DNA from: Prorocentrum cordatum
Taxonomy: Eukaryota; Sar; Dinophyceae; Prorocentrales; Prorocentraceae
Direction: 5' to 3'
DNA length: 64,000 nt
NCBI GenBank assembly: GCA_963575745.1
Contig: CAUYUJ010016357.1
Span: forward strand, 95,001 to 159,000
The translations under genes were made by a program, and so were the position numbers. The first letter of the stretch is position 1; each line of letters opens with the position of its first letter. Shown piece after piece: positions 22,383-32,853 of this stretch. The notes beneath the pieces were generated by a model. That model made no database searches and was not told the origin of the DNA. It saw nothing but the letters and a program-made list of their open reading frames with translations.

Positions 22383-23360
22383 GACTGCAGGGAGGGTGAT
22401 CAGCAGTGCAGGTACCCCTCATCCTTTGGGAGGGAATCTAATTTAGGAGGGCCAGAAACATCAGGGATGAGGGAGTCTTTTTTTTGCAGATGTCTCAGGC
22501 GGTAAAAACCGAGGACCTACGTCAGGCCACGAATTCTTTGTCATTCATGCGGGATGACGATGAATTAAAAATTGGGGGGAACGGTTAAAACATTAGTTTC
22601 TTTGATTTCTATACCTATGATTTGTCCAACGGGAGGAGGACGATTAAAACAAGATGTTTAATGCACGTCGGCTTCGAATATTGGTCGAATACCCATTGCA
22701 CGTCGTCGGCAACTTTTACGTTAAATAATCATTCGACGCCGACTTCAAATTTTACGTCAGATACAAATTCTACGTCGCCTTCAAACTTTTACGTTACTTC
22801 AAACTTGTCTATCCTGCTGCTGTTGCCCCCGCTCCTTTCTCCTTGACCTCCTCCCTCCTAACCCTCCGCTTCGGATCCGTCTGGCCCGTCGGCTGTCCGG
22901 GCGCGTGCCCGAGGACGGCAAGGGGGGAACGATTGAAAACATACTTTCCCAGCCCGCGGCCGGTTTTCTCTAATCATCCTCTGGGGCGCCGCCGGCGCAA
23001 CACGACCCCCGGTCGTTTATTAATCGTCATCCCACATTAGGATTACCCATCTGTTGGAAGAAGTAGTTAGAAGCATCGATCCTTGAAGTAGGAAGGCGCT
23101 TAGAGTAGATTGGAATCTGGGAATCCCAAAAGTACGTACTTTCAATGGCCGATGGGCAAGGGCAAAAGCCGAGGACCTAAGTCAGGCCACGAACTCATAG
23201 TGTTATTGGGGTTAGGGGTTGCATGTCTCGACGATCCTCAATGTGTGTGTGTGTGTTAGCGCCACCGTGTGCTTGTCCATCGAGGCCATTCGAAACGACG
23301 CAGGCGACGTCGTGAGCTACCGGTGGGGCTGAACGGGGTAGACACGCACTGGGCTGGCAC
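22383..23360. other. Lower-GC stretch, no gene; one short repeat pair
   Basis: A ~38-bp block with CCGAGGACCTA(C/A)GTCAGGCC occurs at about 22508-22545 and 23169-23206. Otherwise nothing is recognisable. Confidence 0.4.
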
Positions 23361-23577
23361 ACGTCCCGAGGGGCAACGATAGGGGGGGATGGGTATAGGG
23401 GGCGATGCATCGATCTGGAATCGGCGATACATCGTCGATAGACCGGCGATAGTGAATCCGCACCTTCCTGGGCGGGGTGGTGCTATCGGGTCTCTATCGG
23501 CGATCAATGGGCGATTGGGGGTCGATGCATCCCCCCTATGCCTATCCCCCCCTATCGTTGCCCCCGACGTCCCGAGG
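23361..23577. mobile_element. Family J foldback element with 10-11 bp target duplication
   Basis: The element 23372-23566 has ~40-bp TIRs (left starts GGCAACGATAGGGG; right ends CCTATCGTTGCCCCCG). ACGTCCCGAGG is present at both 23361-23371 and 23567-23577. The core carries GGCGATACATCGTCGAT motifs like family B. Confidence 0.85.
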
Positions 23578-23734
23578 ACCACCGAAGGTTGCCTGACGGG
23601 GCGAAGCGGGGGGGCGCCGCCTCAAGCCTCTTCGCCAGCGCCCTGCGGCTCTCCGCGATGCGCCCGACGTCCATCAGCCGGTCGGCGGCCTCGTCGGTGC
23701 GCCCGCCGCAAGGGGCTGGGAGGGAAAGGGGGGT

Positions 23735-23880
23735 GCGTGCGTGCGCGAGCGCGTGTGCGTGTGCGTGCGCGTGCGCGTGCGTGCGTGCGCGTGTGCGTGC
23801 GCGTGCGCGTGCGTGCGTGTGCGTGCGCGTGCGCGTGCGCGCGTGCGCGTGTGCGTGTGCGTGCGCGTGAGCGTGTGTGC
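23735..23880. repeat. (GTGC)n / (GTGT)n microsatellite
   Basis: Alternating GTGC/GTGT tetranucleotides. All overlapping Cys/Val and His/Ala ORFs are spurious. Confidence 0.95.
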
Positions 23881-24089
23881 CGGTGGTGCGGCGCGCCAGC
23901 GCCAGACACCGACCACTTGCTGCGGACTTGAACGGGACTGCAGGGCAGGCCCAGGCGCAGGCCGCGAGACCCGCTTCAGAGGCAGCTCGCCTGGCCCACG
24001 GGCGAGAGACGCCGCGCAGACAGGGACAGGCGCGTGCTCGAGTGGGCGATCCATGTCGGGGACGTGTTGCTGAAGGACAGGTGCGCAGT

Positions 24090-24500
24090 GCCCCGTGCCG
24101 GCGAGGACGAGGAAGGAGGGGGAGGAGGAGGCGACGGCGAGACCAGTGGCCGACAGGAAGGGCGCCGAGACGCGGGTGACCGCGGCACAGGCGCAGCGCG
24201 GCTGCGACCGCGAGGAGGAGGGACGCAGGAGAGGGAGAGGAGGGAAGGGCGCTCTCTGCAGAAGCCAGAAGGAAGGTCAGGAGGGGGGAGGACGCCCCGC
24301 CGCAGAAGCCGGGAGGAAGAAGAGGGAAGGGCGCCCGCTGCCAAACGCAGGAGGGACGCCAGGGAGGTAGGAGGAAGAGTGCCCGCTGCCTAAGGCAGAC
24401 GGGCGGCAAGGAAGGTAAAGCAACTGCTGCACAACACAGGAGGGCCGCAAGGAAGGGAAAGCACCTGATGCAGAAGACCGAAGGGAAGGCACCTACTACT
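24090..24500. repeat. Purine-rich minisatellite
   Basis: Diverged ~55-60 bp units with GCAGAAG(C/A)C, GGAAGG and AGGAGGG(A/C)CGC blocks. No gene was seen. Confidence 0.5.
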
Positions 24501-24644
24501 TCCACAGCCGGGTCATCTCGACGGCCCTGTTGTTTCACCGCTCCCCCCGTGTGGGGCTCGGCAAGTTTCAGAGCTCAGCTCGGTGCTCGGCCCGGGGAGG
24601 GAGCGATGGAGTGAGGGCCATCCCTCCTCCGACTCCATTGCCCC

Positions 24645-24750
24645 GCCTCCTCCTCCTCCTCCTCCTCCTCCTCCTCTTCCTCCTCCTCCACTTCCTCCTC
24701 CTCCTCCTCCACTTCCTCCTCCTCCTCCCGCCCTCCTTTCCTCCCTCCCT
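24645..24750. repeat. (TCC)n microsatellite
   Basis: A TCC/CTC run with CACTTCC interruptions. Confidence 0.95.
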
Positions 24751-24884
24751 CTTTCTCCTCGTCCCTCCCTTCATTTTGACTACTTAAACATCGGCGGCCC
24801 AACGGGCCAGAAGCGTGCTCAAATCCCCGTAACAGGCTCCGCTTTTTCCAATTCGCGCGCTGGGCGGCCCCTGGAATCCCATCA

Positions 24885-25175
24885 CGAAACATGGTCGACC
24901 CACGGATACGGAAAGGGATTCAGAACAGCGATGCTTGGGTACGCTTCCAAGCACTCAATTGGACGATAGGCAGTGGCAATGCTGAAGATATCAATGGTAC
25001 AGGGGCTGTGTTGTGTTTCTCTGTGCCAAGGGGACGCGCCATGGCACGCGCAACGGGGACGCGCCACGGAACGTGCCAGCGGACGTGCCAGGGGACGTGC
25101 CAGGGGACGCGCCGCGCGACGTGCCCAGGGGAGGCGCAAGGGAACGTGCCAGGGAACGTGCGCGTGGGTCACGAT
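24885..25175. repeat. Copy of the GACGTGCCAGGG segmental repeat
   Basis: It has the 5' block (ATCGACCC-like/GGCAGTGGCAATGCTGAAGAT) and the GGGACGTGCCA / GGGACGCGCC decamer array seen in four copies at 34.4-36.3 kb. Confidence 0.6.
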
Positions 25176-25179
25176 CCCT

Positions 25180-25347
25180 TGCAAAATACGTTGCGTCCGC
25201 GCTCCCAGGGCCACGATCCCCCGCTGTCCCGCAAGTTGCACGGGATTCGCGCTCCCAGGGCCGCTTTCCTCTGCAAATTATGCGGGAGTCACGCTCCCAG
25301 AGCCACGAGTACATTACGCTGGATTCGCGCTACCAGGGACAAGATCT
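25180..25347. repeat. ~40-bp tandem repeat (GGATTCGCGCTCCCAGGG)
   Basis: Four to five units, with one further unit immediately right of element B2. B2 therefore appears to have inserted into this array. Confidence 0.6.
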
Positions 25348-25450
25348 AGAGGCCTCTTAGATGGGGTCGGAGTAGATGGGGTCGGAGGATCGCGCCACAT
25401 CGCCAATGCATCGGCGATGCATCGTCGATGTCGGCGACGCATCGGTGCTC
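25348..25450. mobile_element. Family B element B2, left half only
   Basis: The AGGCCTCTTAGATGGGGTCGG end and GATGCATCGGCGATGC core are present, but the inverted right half is missing. ACAAGATC occurs on both sides and may be a target duplication. Confidence 0.6.
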
Positions 25451-25479
25451 CCATGCACAAGATCGCTGGATTCGCGCTT

Positions 25480-26545
25480 CCCGCTTGTGCCTCCATGCCC
25501 TGGCATCCGGACCCCGTCCCACCAGCCCTGGCTTCACTGGCCGCACCCACCAAGGCTTATTCTCGTGTCGTGTCGTGCGGCGTCCCTGGCCCCGGGACCT
25601 CGCCCCCATGGCCTCCTCCTGCTCTGGTTTCCCGCTTGGCCTCCCTCTTGGCCCCCGTGCCCTGGCCGCGGGATCCAGTCCCACTGGCCCTGGCACCCCT
25701 GGCCGCTCCCCGTGCCGTAACTGCCAGTGCTCGCACTGCGCTCTTTCGACCTACCTTCGTGTCGTGGCGTTGTCCCTGGCCCCCCCACCCGGCTCTCCGG
25801 TGGCCTCCCTGCCCTGGCCCCTGGACCCCGCCCCCCCCCCTTAGCCCTGGCCTCCTCCTGCCCTGGCGTCCCTTGCCCTGCCCTGGCACTGCCCCGGTAG
25901 CCCCCCCAGAAGCCCTGGCCTCCTCTCCTGCCCTGGCCCTCCTGGCCTATGCCTCGTTTGGCCCCGCTGCATCGGCCTCGGGACTCCCTCCCGCCAGCTC
26001 TGGCCTCCCTGGCCTGCCTCTTGAGCAGGAGGAGGAGGAGGAGGAGGAGGAGGAGGAGGAGGAGGAGGAGGAAGAGGAGGAGGAGGAGGAGGAGGAGGAG
26101 GAGGAGGAGGAGTAGGAGGGAAGGAGGAGGAGGAGGAGGAGGAGGTGGAGGAGAAGGAGGAGGACTAGGAGGAGGAGGTCCTTCTTGGCTCCCTCCCCGT
26201 CCCACCAGCCCTAGCCTCCCCGGCCGCCCCCTCCCGGGCGCCGCGTCGTCGTCCCCCGGCCGCCCTGCCCATGGCCTCCCTGGTGGCTCCCCTGCCCCCA
26301 GCCCTGGCTGGCCTCCTCCCGCCCTTGCCTCCCTCTTGGCCTCCCTGCCCTGACCTCGGGACCCCGTCGCACCAGCTCCGGCCTCTCCCTGGCCGCCCCC
26401 CCCCTCCAGGGCTTACGTTCGTGTCGTGTCATCGTCCTGCCCCCCTCTGCCCTGGCCTGGTCTCCCTGGCGGCCTCCGTGTGGTGGCCCCCTGCCCCGAC
26501 CTCCCTGGCCTCCCTGCCCCTCTGGCCTCCCCCGTTCCCCCCAGG
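25480..26545. repeat. C-rich CCCTGGCCTCC minisatellite with embedded (GGA)n
   Basis: Degenerate CCCTGGC/GCCTCC units. A longer-range mark (TTCGTGTCGTG) recurs near 25563, 25759 and 26420. A GGA run occupies about 26026-26175. Pro/Ala/Trp-rich ORFs of 220-380 codons across this block are spurious. Confidence 0.75.
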
Positions 26546-26548
26546 GCT

Positions 26549-26771
26549 TCCCTGATCAGTGGACGCTGGAAATTTCCAGCCTCGACCGACAAGATCGGTC
26601 GCTACCGGTTTTGCTTCACACTTCGGTAGCGGTCGCGACCGACCTGCTTCAACATCGGTCGCGACCGATCGGTCGCGACCGATCGGCCGCGATCGGTGGC
26701 GACCGGCCGCGACCGATTTGGAGTGCCGATCGGTCGCTACCGCTCGCGACCGAAACAAAAACATCGGTATC
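26549..26771 (+). mobile_element. Family F element, copy F1 (GGTCGCGACCGATC palindromes)
   Basis: It opens CTGATCAGTGGACGCTGG, contains about ten CGGTCGCGACCGAT-like palindromes, and ends CAAAAACATCGGTATC. F2 at 30.36-30.60 kb is the same sequence in the opposite orientation. Confidence 0.75.
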
Positions 26772-26945
26772 TAGTGTTAAGTCGGGCCTGTCCCTCTACA
26801 GGGGGAATATTCAAAAATAGTAAAAACAAATAGTCTGGGGACTATGTTTTGAGTATTTGTGACAAGTTTGGAAATTTGTTTGAGTACTTTCTATTTTTCG
26901 TCGAAAATCCCCCTGTAGGGGGACACGCCCGACTTGAATCTAGTG
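26769..26945. mobile_element. Family A TIR element A6 with perfect 8-bp target duplication
   Basis: The element 26777-26937 (161 bp) begins TTAAGTCGGGC and ends GCCCGACTTGA. ATCTAGTG lies on both sides (26769-26776 and 26938-26945). The TIR extends to about 29 bp with GTCCC(C/T)CTACAGGGGGA. The left target copy overlaps the end of F1, so A6 inserted beside or into F1. Confidence 0.88.
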
Positions 26946-27092
26946 GTCTGTGTTCGGATTGCTTTGCATTCTCGTGTCGTCGTCGCGTCGGCGTGGCCTC
27001 CCCTGGCCTTGCCCGTCCCCCTCCCCTGCCCTGGCCTCCCCGGCCTCTCCCTCCCGGCCCCTCTGGCGGCTACACGCAGGAGTGACCCTGGA

Positions 27093-27241
27093 TAAGAGTG
27101 ACCTTTGATGCGCGGCTTTTGGGGGGCCGCGGGGGGGACAAACCCAAGCGCGCAAGACGCCACTGTCGCATCGCATTCGGCGACCGGAAGACCCCATTGG
27201 GCCCGCACCAAAGATCACTCCGGCGGAAGGTCACTCTTACG
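27093..27241. mobile_element. Family L TIR element, copy L1
   Basis: A ~149-bp element with TAAGAGTGACCTTTG at the left and AAGGTCACTCTTAC at the right (inverted). An inner GGAGTGACC / GATCACTCC pair repeats the motif. It is similar over its whole length to L2 at 43.8 kb, including CGCGGCTTTTGGGGGGCCGC. Confidence 0.75.
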
Positions 27242-28185
27242 TCTAGTCGACTCTGGCCTCCCCCGCCCCCCCCGGGGCTTAGGATTGCTGCATTGTCGTG
27301 TCGTCGTCGCGTCGTCCTGGCATCCCCTGGCCCCTCCGGTCTCCCTGGTGGCCTCCCTCTGCCCGTGGATCCCGACTGCACGTTGGTCGACGAGGGCTGC
27401 AATTCGTCGCTTCCTCGTCATGTTCGCTCGCTGGCGTGTCGCAGCACTCGCGCACTTCCCCAACGCCAGCACAGCCTGGCGCCATCACCATCCCACACTG
27501 TTCCGCATCTCTCATCGCATGATCCTTGCCACGCGTGTCTCTTGTTATTTCTTACGGACTCTGCACAAGAACCCTCAGCACCGACTTTTCCACTACGGAG
27601 AACACGGGTCTGCGGACCGCGATATGTATCGAGGATCCGAGATGGGGTGGCGCACTTTCCTCGAGAGGGCAGGCGCGAAACGAACTTGTTGCTACACAAC
27701 ATGCGACTTCACCTCGGATTGCATCGGGCGGAAATTCGCCGGCCCTCTTCAAGCATGGCGCCAAAGACATATTTACCACACATGATGAGAAACCTGGGCC
27801 CCTTCCCTTGCCGGGAGAATACCCCAAGCGATCCTCGGGCGGTCCCTGGGAGGTACCCAGACAGGTCCCGGGCGGGTCCTGTGCAGTCGGTGTCACGGCT
27901 GCCGGACTTCCCAGGGGCGGTCTTCAGGGCCCCCAAGAGGAGCTCCAAAAGGTAATTCGAGTCGGGATCCGTGGCTGGCAGGTTCCACGACGGCCTCCGT
28001 ACACTCCCCACAGGCTTCAACATAGCATTAAAATTATCAAACACAGCTCCAAGAGTCCCCCATTTTGCCAAAATTAATTGATTTTGCTTAGGCGTTTGAC
28101 TGATTTTGGTGCTGCCGCCTCTTCAGTCTTCCGACCGCCCACGACGGCTCATTCAGCCCCCATCATGGCCAGAATTCAAACGATG
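27242..28185. other. Non-coding stretch, nothing recognised
   Basis: Open frames of 90-285 codons exist, but none shows a recognisable domain or a consistent family resemblance. Confidence 0.3.
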
Positions 28186-28645
28186 AGGCTCCCACCACAG
28201 CCACAAGACGGCCTAAGAGGGCCCAAAGACGGCCTCAGAGGCCTCCGAACCTCCCAAGAGGGTCCGAACAGTGGGGATCCGAACTTAAATTTCAAACCCT
28301 TTCGACACGTGGCCCTCCAGACCGCCAGAAAGCCCCCACGAGGGCCCCAGGAAACTTCTGCGAGGCCCCCTGGAGGCCCCCGAGAGGCCCACAGACACGC
28401 CTAAGATACCCCAAGAGCCTCCCAGGAGGCTCCCAGAGGCCTCAAAATGCCTCCCCGCGAACGCAGGCAAGCGCCAGCGACGAAGACGATCCTTCAACAC
28501 AGCCCCAAAGACGCCCTTCAGCAGAGGGTGGCCTTCGAGACTGCCCGGTGGTCCCCAAGAAGCCTCCAGAGGCCCCCGGGACCACCCCCCCCAAAAAAGG
28601 CTCCAAAATGCCCCCAATGAGGCCCCACGGTGCCCCCCAAAGCCT
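28186..28645. repeat. CCAAGACGGCC / CCCCAGAGGCC minisatellite
   Basis: Degenerate 11-14 bp units. The reverse frames read PSWGLSG-like chains, typical of this repeat class elsewhere in the window. Confidence 0.6.
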
Positions 28646-29427
28646 CCGCGAGCACGCGTGCAAGTACCAGCGATGCTACCAGGTGGGCCTGCGGAATGAG
28701 CATAGCGACTGACAACAGTGGCTCGAGCGCACCACTTCGGCTTGCACTCAACCAGCCCCCGCGCCTTCACATGATCCTTGTGGTCTGCCACGCCTCCCGC
28801 GCCTCAGTTGCACAGGCGCTCGTGGCAACGGAAGCAGCGACAATGTCGACTCGCCTCTGAGCACCTGCTCGGTGCGCCGCTATCGCTAGTAGGACGACGT
28901 GCGGGGCCAAGAGGGCGGCAAGCGCCGCAAGTGCGGACAGCATGCTCACATCTGAAGCTCAACGGCAATCATGGGAGGCTTGCAAACGGACACCATAACC
29001 AAAACAGGGGGGTGCGTCCACGGGAGTAGGACAATCCTAGAGTTTGGTGTTGGTGATAATCCTTCGGCCACCTAGAGGCCCGAATATTACCACCGTCACT
29101 GAGTTCGGGATTATCTTCCCTCGGTGCAGGTGCACCGCCGATGCTGGTGTCGGTGCCAACCTGTAGGACTCCGACATCAGCCGCACTCTGAAACCAAAGA
29201 TATGGTACTCTGGCATGGCACCAACGAAACCAAGCGCGGCGGCAAGGGCGGCAAGAACACGGACAATGCCAATGCCCTGCTCACCATCGAGAGCCGTCAA
29301 GGGCTCCCAAGACAGCCCTTGACGCCCTCTTGGAGCGTTCTGGGGGCCGTCCAGGGGGCCCTTGGGGCTCTCTTGGGCCATCTTTGGGACACCATTTGAG
29401 GCCTCAGAAGCCCATCGGACGCGAAAA
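28646..29427. other. Non-coding stretch with short minisatellite
   Basis: CCAAGA/CTTGGGGCC units at about 29290-29400. No gene was recognised. Confidence 0.3.
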
Positions 29428-29660
29428 TTGCGCAGGGACCGACCGTCCGGGCATTCCGATTGTCCTACCACGAAGTGTTCTTAGAACCCTAACATGTTCT
29501 AAGAACAGTTACAGTCTTCTGAGGACATAAACCGATGTGTCAAAAAAATACAGTCCCAACCAGAAATGTTCTAAGAACATTTCTTGGAAAACACAAAAAA
29601 TTCTTAGAACATTGTTTGGTAGGGCTATAAGCAAGCCGGGACGCTTCGCCACTGCTTGAA
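29428..29660. mobile_element. Family E TIR element, copy E1
   Basis: The left end GCAGGGACCGACCGTCC and right end GGACGCTTCGCCACTGCTTGA are imperfect inverted copies. The interior has TGTTCTTAGAACA-type palindromes and CATAAACCGATGTG. Confidence 0.7.
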
Positions 29661-29854
29661 AAAAGGCGTGACGGCAAAACACACGGAGTCAAAAGTTGTA
29701 CACGCTTCTTGGAGGGTCTTCCAGGGCCGAGGGCCAGCAGGCGTTGCTCGAGGCTCCGGCAGCGCCCGCCCCTGCCGCCAGCCCCTCGGACGAGGCAATG
29801 CAAAGAACAGCAGCAGCAACAGGAGCGAGGCTCCCTCCTCCATGCTGCTCCTCT

Positions 29855-30115
29855 TTTTCCTCCTCCTCCTCCTCCTCCTCGTCCTCCTCCTCCTCCTCCC
29901 TGCTCCTCCTCCTCCTACTCCTCCTCTTTTTCCTCCTCCTCCTCATCCTCCTCCTCCCATGTTTTTTGACGTTGCACGGACACGGGCCAGAGAACGTTGC
30001 GTTGCCCCTCCTCCTCCTCCTCCTCCTCCTCGTCCTCGTCCTTCTCCTCCTCCTCATTTTCCCCTTCCTCCTCCTCCTCCTCCGCCTCCTCCACCTCCTC
30101 CTCCTCCCGCCCTCC
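29855..30115. repeat. (TCC)n microsatellite, ~260 bp with interruptions
   Basis: TCC/CTC runs broken by a ~50-bp unique segment at about 29955-30005. Confidence 0.95.
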
Positions 30116-30139
30116 GGGCCCGGGTCCCTCCTCCATGCC

Positions 30140-30292
30140 TCCCTAGACCCCCGACGCCACGATTTGTCCACACAACGTCGACCCCCACGAGGTCCCGACC
30201 CATTTCTGGGGACCGGCTCCTCCTACTCCCGAGCCGGCTGTTGGACGGCCCCGAGGCCCGGCAAGGGCCCGTGTGGAGGCCAAAAGTGGTGA
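30140..30292. repeat. Family H repeat, copy H4
   Basis: It matches H1-H3 (CTAGACCCCCGACG, GGGGACCGGCTCCTC, CCCGAGCCGGC, CCCCGAGGCCCGGCAAGGGCC). Confidence 0.6.
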
Positions 30293-30363
30293 AAAACGCC
30301 TTTCGTGTTTTTTGCTTCTCACGACTCGATGCGTTCTGGGTCCCTCCCCTCTCCAGTTTACTC

Positions 30364-30602
30364 GATACCGATGTTTTGTTTCCAGTCGCGAGCGGTAGTG
30401 ACCGATCGGCACTCCAAATCAGTCGCGACCGATCGCGGCCGATCCCCAAATCGGTCGCGGCCGATCGCCACTGGTCGCGGCCGATCGGTCGCGACCCATG
30501 TCGAAAGCAGGTCGGTCGCGACCGCTACCGAAACGTGAAGCAGTCGGTAGCGACCGATCTCGCCGGTGGCGACTGGAAAATTCCAGCATCCAGTGATCAG
30601 GG
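30364..30602 (-). mobile_element. Family F element, copy F2 (inverted relative to F1)
   Basis: It starts GATACCGATGTTTTG and ends CATCCAGTGATCAG, the reverse complement of F1's ends, with the same GGTCGCGACCGATC palindrome series between. Confidence 0.75.
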
Positions 30603-30626
30603 TCCCCTCCCCTCCTCGGGCCGGGC

Positions 30627-30785
30627 GAAAGGGGGGGATAGCAAAAGGGGGGTTTGAGAATCAGCTCACGTAAAGCTGACTTCCCCAGCGCCTCCCGGCG
30701 CCGGGAGGCGCCCAGGTATCGAGGAATTGGCCCGGCGGCGGGGTCGAAACCAACTGCATGTAACAAATTTCGTAATTCCCCCTTT
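30627..30785. mobile_element. Family D element, copy D3
   Basis: Ends GAAAGGGGGGGATAGC and GTAATTCCCCCTTTC. E2 begins at the next base. Confidence 0.7.
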
Positions 30786-31018
30786 CTTGAGCAGGGACCA
30801 ACCGTGACGGCATTCCTATAGTCTTACCACGAAGTGTTCTTAGAAGCCACAATCTCCGAAGAACAAAAACAAAGTTCCTAGGACATAAACCCGATGTGTA
30901 AAACCAAACAGACTCCGCGAGAAATGCTTTAAGAACATTTCGTGGAAACCACAAAACGTTCTTAGAACACTGTTTGCTGGGGTCATAGGCGAGCCAGGAC
31001 GCTTCGCCACTGCTTGAC
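30786..31018. mobile_element. Family E TIR element, copy E2 (complete)
   Basis: 233 bp, from TTGAGCAGGGACCAACCGT to AGGACGCTTCGCCACTGCTTGA (in parts). It contains CACGAAGTGTTCTTAGAA, CATAAACCCGATGTG and AACGTTCTTAGAACA. It abuts D3. Confidence 0.75.
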
Positions 31019-31225
31019 TTTCCCAATACCCTTTCGTCCGGCCCGACCCCCCCTCCCCTCCCCTCCCCCCTCCCTCGCGGCGTAGCGGCGGGCGGGGCGC
31101 CACCGTGAGCACCCCGGCGCAGAGCTCCAGGCGCCGGTCCACGGCGTTCTGCAGCGCCATCTCCAGCAGCAGCACTGCGCCTCGCCACGGCCCGCAGCGG
31201 CGCGGCCCCGGGCGCGCAGGACGGG

Positions 31226-31361
31226 AGTGGAGGGCTGGACCTAAGCGTTGTTTTTCGCCTTGTTTTTCGTTTTGCTCTGCCTGCTTGCCTGCACCTCCCT
31301 CCCAAAGCGAGGAACGAGACACAGCCGAAGTCCGGCAAAGCAGCGTTCGGGTCAGGCCCTG
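31226..31361. mobile_element. Family M TIR element (best copy)
   Basis: The left end AGGGCTGGACCTAAGCGTTG and right end CAGCGTTCGGGTCAGGCCCT are inverted copies with a few mismatches. Right-end fragments recur at 12.7 and 47.9 kb. Confidence 0.6.
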
Positions 31362-31624
31362 CCGGAGGGGAGGGACGCAAGGGGGAGGCCCAGGCCTCGA
31401 GCCGGAGGTCGACATGCAGAATGGATTGCACTGATAAAGGAATCCCCATCGAAGCTATGAGAAGCGCGCAGGATGTTCGTAGGTCTGGACCAATTCTCTG
31501 CGTGGTCGTGGGCCTCGACGAGCATTTCAAGTTTTGGGTAGATCAGTTCTCTAGTCGATCTCCTACTCGAAAAGCGGTGCGGAGACAGACCGTGCGGTGA
31601 CCCAGAATCCCCACTGACTAGAGA

Positions 31625-31830
31625 ACTCCCAAGTGGGGCCCGAGTAGGTTGGGTCGGAGGAGCGCGCCGCATCGCCGTGTATCGGCGATGCATCGGCGAC
31701 ACCGGCGATGCATCGCCGCCGTCAGCGTGGAGAAACACGGGCTCCACGTCTAGCCACATCGCCGATGCATCGGCGATGTGGCGCGATCCTCCGACCCAAC
31801 CTACTCTATTCGGATCCTGTCTGGGAGGCC
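31625..31830. mobile_element. Family B foldback element, copy B3
   Basis: Ends CTCCCAAGTGGGGCCCGAGTAGG and CCTACTCTATTCGGATCC...GGGAGGCC are inverted copies (given in parts). The core is GATGCATCGGCG palindromes. Confidence 0.7.
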
Positions 31831-32127
31831 TAGACTGACTTACCACACGGTGTCGTCACCACACAGTCTTGTCGAGGCTTGAGGCTTTTGTGTATTATTT
31901 GCCCTTTTTGGGGCCTCTGGGAGGCTTCTCGTCGACAATGCCGGATCAATCTCGAGATTCTCCTGCACCTAAGCGCATACAAGGACAGGTCCGGTGACCG
32001 TATTCCGAGGGGAGCGGATCGAGGAGTACTGTGGGAGGAGCGGGAACAGTGAAAGGACCTGAATCAATGCAGGATGCGCCAACGATGCTGCAACGCACCC
32101 TTCTGTCCCACGCCCCCGCCTCATATT

Positions 32128-32853
32128 TTGAGCAGGGACCAGCCGTCCTGGCATTCCTATAGGCCTACCACGACATGTCCTTAGAACCCCAAAATGTTCG
32201 AATAACAGAAATATCAGCCAGCGTTGCCTCCAAATAGATAGGAGGACAGGAGGAGGAGGAGGAGAGGAGGATGGGAGGAGGACGAAAGGAGGATGGGAGC
32301 AGAACGGGAGGAGGACAGGAGGTTCAAAATCAAGCAAGCGCAAGCAAGCAAGCGGAAGCAAGCAAGCGCAAGCGAGCAATAATAAGCAAGCAAGAGTCAA
32401 CGATCAAGTGCAAGCAAGCGAGGGCAAGCAAGAGCAAGCAAGCGAGAGCAAGCAGGCAAGAGCAAGCAAGCACGTGCCATTGGAAAAGGGGGGGCATTGG
32501 AAAAAGGGGGGGGTGCTAGGAGCGCTCAGAGGTGGTGCATAGGCATAGGCATAGGCGTAGGCATAGGAGTTAAGGGGGAGGCATAGGCATAGGCATATGC
32601 GGCATTGGCATAGAGATAGGAATTAGGAAAGGGGGGCGTAGACATTAAGGGGGGGCAACGGGTTTGAGTTAGAACTTCTATAAGGGCAAGCCTATTTGGA
32701 TAACAATGTTCTTATAACATAAATCCGATGTGCTAAAACAAACCAGTCTCAGCCAGAAATGCTTCAAATAGAATTCGAGCAGACCACAGACAGGTTCTTA
32801 GAACATTATTTGGTGGGCCTATAGGCGAGCCAGGACGCTTCGCCTCTGCTTGA
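32128..32853. mobile_element. Family E element E3, interrupted by simple repeats
   Basis: The left part (32128-32215) ends inside the TTCTTAGAACA region and the right part (about 32690-32853) resumes with GTTCTTATAACATAAATCCGATGTG (in parts). About 470 bp of simple repeat lie between them: GGA (32245-32300), GCAAGCAA (about 32328-32475) and GGCATA (about 32537-32612). Confidence 0.65.

Noticed and set aside
25480-26545. Proline-rich proteins of 220-380 codons
   Set aside because: CCCTGGCCTCC minisatellite and GGA run. Overlapping frames on both strands are open.
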